A DNA stretch of 44,057 bases from Streptomyces sp. DH37 (GTDB taxonomy: Bacteria; Actinomycetota; Actinomycetes; Streptomycetales; Streptomycetaceae), in the NCBI RefSeq assembly GCF_029813835.1, contig NZ_JARVKV010000060.1, positions 1-44,057 of the forward strand, read 5' to 3'. The position numbers and the translations under genes are program-made. Positions 42,299-44,057 of this stretch are shown here, piece after piece. The notes beneath the pieces were generated by a model. That model was given only the letters and a program-made list of their open reading frames with translations, had not been told where the DNA came from and searched no databases. Each line of letters begins with the position of its first letter. Position 1 is the first letter of the stretch.

Positions 42299-43963
42299 AT
42301 GAACGCTGAAGGCCGCGGCAGGCTCGACCGAACGCCGCAGTGGCAGGCGCTGGCCAGGCACCGCGAGGAACTGGGGGAGGTGCACCTGCGCGAGCTGTTC
42401 GCCGCCGACCCGCGGCGCGGCGAGCGCTACGGCGTCCGGGTCGGCGACCTGTACCTGGACTACTCCAAGAACCTGGTCACGGACGAGACCCTGCGGCTGC
42501 TGCGCGAGCTGGCCGAGGCCACCGGCGTCGCAGAGCTGCGGGACGCGATGTTCCGCGGCGAGAGGATCAACACCACCGAGGACCGGGCCGTACTGCACAC
42601 CGCCCTGCGCGCCCCGCGCGACGCGGTGGTCGAGGTGGACGGCGAGGGCGGCGGGAACGTCGTGCCCGCCGTGCACGCCGTGCTCGACCGGATGTCCGCC
42701 TTCGCCGAGGCGGTGCGCGCCGGCAAGTGGGTCGGCCACACCGGGCGACCCGTCAGGTCGGTCGTCAACATCGGCATCGGCGGCTCCGACCTGGGGCCGG
42801 CGATGGCGTACGAGGCGCTGCGCGCCTACACCGACCGGAACCTGGACGTCCGCTTCGTCTCCAACGTGGACGGCGCGGACCTGCACGAGGCCCTCCAGGG
42901 CCTGGACCCGGCCGAGACGCTCTTCGTCGTCGCCTCCAAGACCTTCACCACGATCGAGACCATCACCAACGCCACCTCCGCCAGGAACTGGCTGCTGACC
43001 GGTCTGGGCGCGGACCGGGACGCGGTGGCCAGGCACTTCGTGGCGCTGTCGACGAACGCGGAGGCGGTCGCGGAGTTCGGCATCGACACCACGAACATGT
43101 TCGAGTTCTGGGACTGGGTCGGCGGGCGCTACTCGTACGACTCGGCCATCGGCCTCTCGCTCATGATCGCCATCGGCCCGGACCGCTTCCGCGAGATGCT
43201 CGACGGCTTCCGCACCGTCGACGAGCACTTCCGCACCGCGCCGCCGGAGGAGAACGCCCCGCTGCTGCTGGGCCTGCTGGGCATCTGGTACGGGGCCTTC
43301 TTCGACGCGCAGTCCCACGCGGTGCTGCCCTACAGCCACTACCTGTCGAAGTTCACCGCCTACCTCCAGCAGCTCGACATGGAGTCCAACGGCAAGTCGG
43401 TGGACCGGCAGGGGAGGCCGGTGGACTGGCAGACCGGCCCGGTGGTGTGGGGCACGCCCGGCACCAACGGCCAGCACGCGTACTTCCAGCTGCTGCACCA
43501 GGGCACCAGGCTGATCCCGGCGGACCTGATCGGCTTCGCCCGGCCCGTGGCCGGCCTGGAGCCCGCGCTGGCCGGACAGCACGACCTGCTGATGGCCAAC
43601 CTCTTCGCCCAGGGCCAGGCGCTCGCCTTCGGCAGGACGGAGGAGGAGGTCCGCGCGGAGGGGGTCGCCGAGGAGCAGGTCCCGCACCGCACGTTCCGGG
43701 GCAACCGCCCGACGACGACGATCCTGGCCTCCGAGCTGACCCCGTCGGTGCTGGGGCAGCTGGTCGCGCTGTACGAGCACAAGGTGTTCGTCCAGGGCGC
43801 GGTGTGGGACATCGACTCCTTCGACCAGTGGGGCGTGGAGCTGGGCAAGGTGCTCGCCAAGCGCGTCGAGCCCGCGCTGACCGAGGGCGCCGAGGTGGAG
43901 GGGCTGGACGCCTCCACGGCGGCCCTGGTGGCCCGCTACCGCTCGCTGCGGGGCAGGGACTGA
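42299..43963 (+). CDS. pgi: Glucose-6-phosphate isomerase
   Basis: A 554-residue isomerase interconverting glucose-6-phosphate and fructose-6-phosphate. Sugar-phosphate-binding blocks VNIGIGGSDLGP and SKTFTTIET are present, with the catalytic set Glu362 (DMESNGKS), His393 (GTNGQHAYFQLLHQG) and Lys517 (QWGVELGKVLAK). The length is that of the large bacterial/eukaryotic type. The ATG at 42299 begins the family-typical MNAEGRGRLDRTPQW; an in-frame GTG at 42257 would add 14 residues unlike the family and sits too close to the -10 box. The SD for 42299 is poor, which makes the upstream two-codon ORF notable. Confidence 0.96.
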   Translation: MNAEGRGRLDRTPQWQALARHREELGEVHLRELFAADPRRGERYGVRVGDLYLDYSKNLVTDETLRLLRELAEATGVAELRDAMFRGERINTTEDRAVLHTALRAPRDAVVEVDGEGGGNVVPAVHAVLDRMSAFAEAVRAGKWVGHTGRPVRSVVNIGIGGSDLGPAMAYEALRAYTDRNLDVRFVSNVDGADLHEALQGLDPAETLFVVASKTFTTIETITNATSARNWLLTGLGADRDAVARHFVALSTNAEAVAEFGIDTTNMFEFWDWVGGRYSYDSAIGLSLMIAIGPDRFREMLDGFRTVDEHFRTAPPEENAPLLLGLLGIWYGAFFDAQSHAVLPYSHYLSKFTAYLQQLDMESNGKSVDRQGRPVDWQTGPVVWGTPGTNGQHAYFQLLHQGTRLIPADLIGFARPVAGLEPALAGQHDLLMANLFAQGQALAFGRTEEEVRAEGVAEEQVPHRTFRGNRPTTTILASELTPSVLGQLVALYEHKVFVQGAVWDIDSFDQWGVELGKVLAKRVEPALTEGAEVEGLDASTAALVARYRSLRGRD

Positions 43964-43979
43964 CCCGGGGGCGCGCGTA

Positions 43980-44013
43980 ACGGCCCACGGGCGCCCTGAG
44001 GGCTGTGGGCCGT
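43980..44013 (+). terminator. Terminator of pgi
   Basis: An outer 9-bp stem (43980-43988 with 44005-44013) and an inner 4-bp stem (43993-43996 with 44000-44003) begin 16 nt after the stop codon. Confidence 0.7.
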
Positions 44014-44057
44014 ACGCGCGCTCCACGACGGACGGCGGCGGCTCCGCCCCCGAGGGG

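Overview
The window is chromosomal DNA from a Streptomyces-type actinobacterium. GC content and third-position GC are very high, GTG starts are frequent, and several starts look leaderless. The markers fit: whiA, mycothiol-dependent enzymes, paired TerD proteins, and the linked block uvrC-rapZ-yvcK-whiA followed by gap-pgk-tpiA-secG. I see no insertion sequence, prophage, tRNA, rRNA or CRISPR array. Most of the window is conserved core, with small lineage-variable genes between the core blocks.

Layout. 1-3.6 kb: HrpB-type helicase and a SAM methyltransferase on the minus strand. 3.7-8.1 kb: rpsA (ribosomal protein S1) with its own promoter and a structured leader, then PAC2-family protein, coaE and a small TPR protein. 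7.9-16.6 kb: accessory genes, namely an unknown minus-strand protein, an HNH-nuclease lipoprotein, a secreted M23 peptidase, a small lipoprotein, an AIM24-family protein, a PemK/MazF-like protein, a PIG-L deacetylase, an MFS exporter and an O6-alkylguanine methyltransferase. 16.7-20 kb: secreted glycerophosphodiester phosphodiesterase divergent from uvrB. 20.2-24.1 kb: a TerD protein, a long TerD/FtsK-like fusion, and terC behind a manganese-type (yybP-ykoY) riboswitch. 24.1-27.6 kb: a large secreted phosphodiester-glycosidase/calcineurin-type phosphoesterase. 27.8-31.1 kb: uvrA with a Rieske lipoprotein gene directly downstream. 31.3-37.9 kb: mycothiol-dependent isomerase family enzyme, MBL-fold hydrolase, uvrC, rapZ, yvcK, whiA. 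38.1-44 kb: gap, pgk, tpiA, secG, an RbpA-family protein and pgi.

Functionally, all three subunits of the UvrABC excision nuclease lie within 17 kb, with a direct-reversal methyltransferase nearby. The uvrB promoter matches the RecA/LexA-independent DNA-damage promoter of actinobacteria (PafBC type) base for base, while uvrA has only a weak SOS-like box. The right end holds lower glycolysis (gap-pgk-tpiA) and pgi, next to the nucleotide-binding regulators rapZ and yvcK and the sporulation regulator whiA. The TerD/TerC group is a metal and stress response cluster, with terC under riboswitch control.

No wholly new multi-gene system stands out. The most interesting points are the uvrB damage promoter, the mutually exclusive hairpins at the terC ribosome-binding site, the TerD protein carrying what looks like a dead FtsK-type ATPase, a two-codon upstream ORF before pgi, the structured rpsA leader, and an unknown protein whose reading frame runs on into the antisense of its neighbour. 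Start sites were chosen by eye from Shine-Dalgarno sites, -10 boxes and family N-termini; promoter and terminator calls are by inspection only.
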